From: SIG440 sp045578305
Lineage (GTDB): Bacteria > Bacillota > Clostridia > Monoglobales > Monoglobaceae
Reading direction: 5' to 3'
Length of the DNA: 31,384 nucleotides
Assembly: GCA_045578305.1 (NCBI GenBank)
Contig: JAZNKA010000029.1
Coordinates: 1 to 31,384 of the forward strand
Shown here: positions 30,942-31,384 of the stretch, in pieces
Position numbering within the stretch: position 1 is the stretch's first letter
How the letters are laid out: every line of letters begins with the position of its first letter
Made by a program: the position numbers and the translations under genes
The notes under the pieces: model-generated
Database searches by the model: none
What the model saw: the letters and a program-made list of their open reading frames with translations, nothing else
What the model was told of the DNA's origin: nothing

Positions 30942-31384
30942 TCACTCATTAAATCGCTTTAACATTTCTATCTCTTCCAACGCCCTTGCCGCATACTTTT
31001 CGGCTTTTTCTTTTTTGTCCTTTATCCGCATCCCCAAATCCTCGAAAATGCCAAAATTAACATTCATCGGCTGGAAGTCGGTTGTCGCCGGGTTGGATAT
31101 ATAATTTGCCAGCGAACCCATTGCCGTTTTTGACGAAAGGCGGGGCATATCCTTGCCCTGAATTGCACATATTGCCGAAATGCCTGCCCACATTCCCGAT
31201 GCGGCGGATTCGATATAGCCCTCGACACCGGTAATCTGCCCTGCAAAATAGATTTTGGGGAATTCTTTCATGTTATAATTGGAAGTTAAAAGCTTTGGCG
31301 AATTGATATAGGTGTTGCGATGCATAACACCGTATCTCACAAACTCGGCATTTTCTAGGCCCGGAATCATACCAAACACCCTTT
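30942..31384 (-). CDS. trmFO: FAD/folate-dependent tRNA m5U54 methyltransferase TrmFO, C-terminal part (5' end outside window)
   Basis: The last ~147 residues of the flavoprotein that forms ribothymidine at position 54 of the T-loop using methylene-tetrahydrofolate. The visible part begins RVFGMIPGLENAEFVRYGVMHRN, split here only by the window edge, followed by YFAGQITGVEGYIESAASG (the FAD-binding C-terminal motif) and FQPMNVNFGIF, all diagnostic of TrmFO (formerly Gid). The family is about 435-450 residues, so about 290 are outside. The stop is 6 bases from repeat copy C. Confidence 0.93.
   Translation of the reverse strand, partial: RVFGMIPGLENAEFVRYGVMHRNTYINSPKLLTSNYNMKEFPKIYFAGQITGVEGYIESAASGMWAGISAICAIQGKDMPRLSSKTAMGSLANYISNPATTDFQPMNVNFGIFEDLGMRIKDKKEKAEKYAARALEEIEMLKRFNE

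Noticed and set aside
30430..30943. Target-site duplication around the DUF559 unit
   Set aside because: The bases just outside copy B (TTGCCAAT) and copy C (TTTTTCTC) do not match, so no duplication can be claimed.

Overview
The window looks like a piece of chromosome from a spore-forming, low-to-moderate GC member of the Clostridia (Firmicutes/Bacillota), most likely an uncultured gut-type lineage. The evidence is a SpoVAC-SpoVAD-SpoVAE set and a YlbJ/SpoVV homologue (both sporulation-specific), the DivIVA-YlmH-SepF division cluster, the miaB-YlbF/YmcA-mutS-mutL order also known from Bacillus subtilis, strong GGAGG-type ribosome sites and TTGACA/TATAAT promoters. No rRNA, tRNA, CRISPR array or prophage was recognised.

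Layout. (1) 1-747: the 3' end of a YlbJ/SpoVV-like gene runs on the plus strand and meets, stop codon to stop codon, a minus-strand tsaE-tsaB-D,D-carboxypeptidase operon (744-3257). (2) 3283-3350 holds back-to-back promoters, the second driving a dCMP deaminase gene (3386-3883) that ends in a bidirectional terminator. (3) 3950-22318 is a long run of minus-strand genes. In transcription order these are miaB, a YlbF/YmcA gene, mutS, then (after a new promoter) mutL, miaA, an HlyD-like adaptor gene, yggS, sepF, ylmH, divIVA, then (after a probable promoter and leader hairpin) lspA, rluD, radC, uvrB and uvrA. The run combines mismatch repair, excision repair, tRNA/rRNA modification, lipoprotein maturation and septum placement. 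(4) 22468-24389: spoVAC-spoVAD-spoVAE on the plus strand, sharing one long terminator stem with the convergent malQ gene (24411-25847). (5) 25921-31384 is the accessory part: a REP-associated Y1 transposase gene with inverted copies of its REP-like sequence, a very large SLH-domain surface protein gene with three stacked consensus promoters, a small DUF559 (PD-(D/E)XK/Vsr-like) nuclease gene bracketed by inverted double-hairpin repeats, and the 3' end of trmFO.

How the genes fit together. SpoVV/YlbJ and SpoVA would act in sequence to move dipicolinic acid into the forespore. TsaB/TsaE, MiaA/MiaB, RluD and TrmFO are RNA modification enzymes. SepF, YlmH and DivIVA belong to the division machinery, and the HlyD-like protein sits beside them without a transporter partner.

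The most unusual structure is at 30438-30935: a nuclease gene of about 0.4 kb enclosed by two inverted copies of a roughly 50-nt element made of two hairpins. A third, gene-less copy (30092-30143) lies in the 5' leader of the SLH gene. The arms of the hairpins change in a compensatory way between copies. This resembles a REP/RAYT arrangement but with a DUF559 nuclease in place of a Y1 transposase. That the nuclease mobilises the repeats is inference. All calls rest on reading the sequence; no database search was possible.
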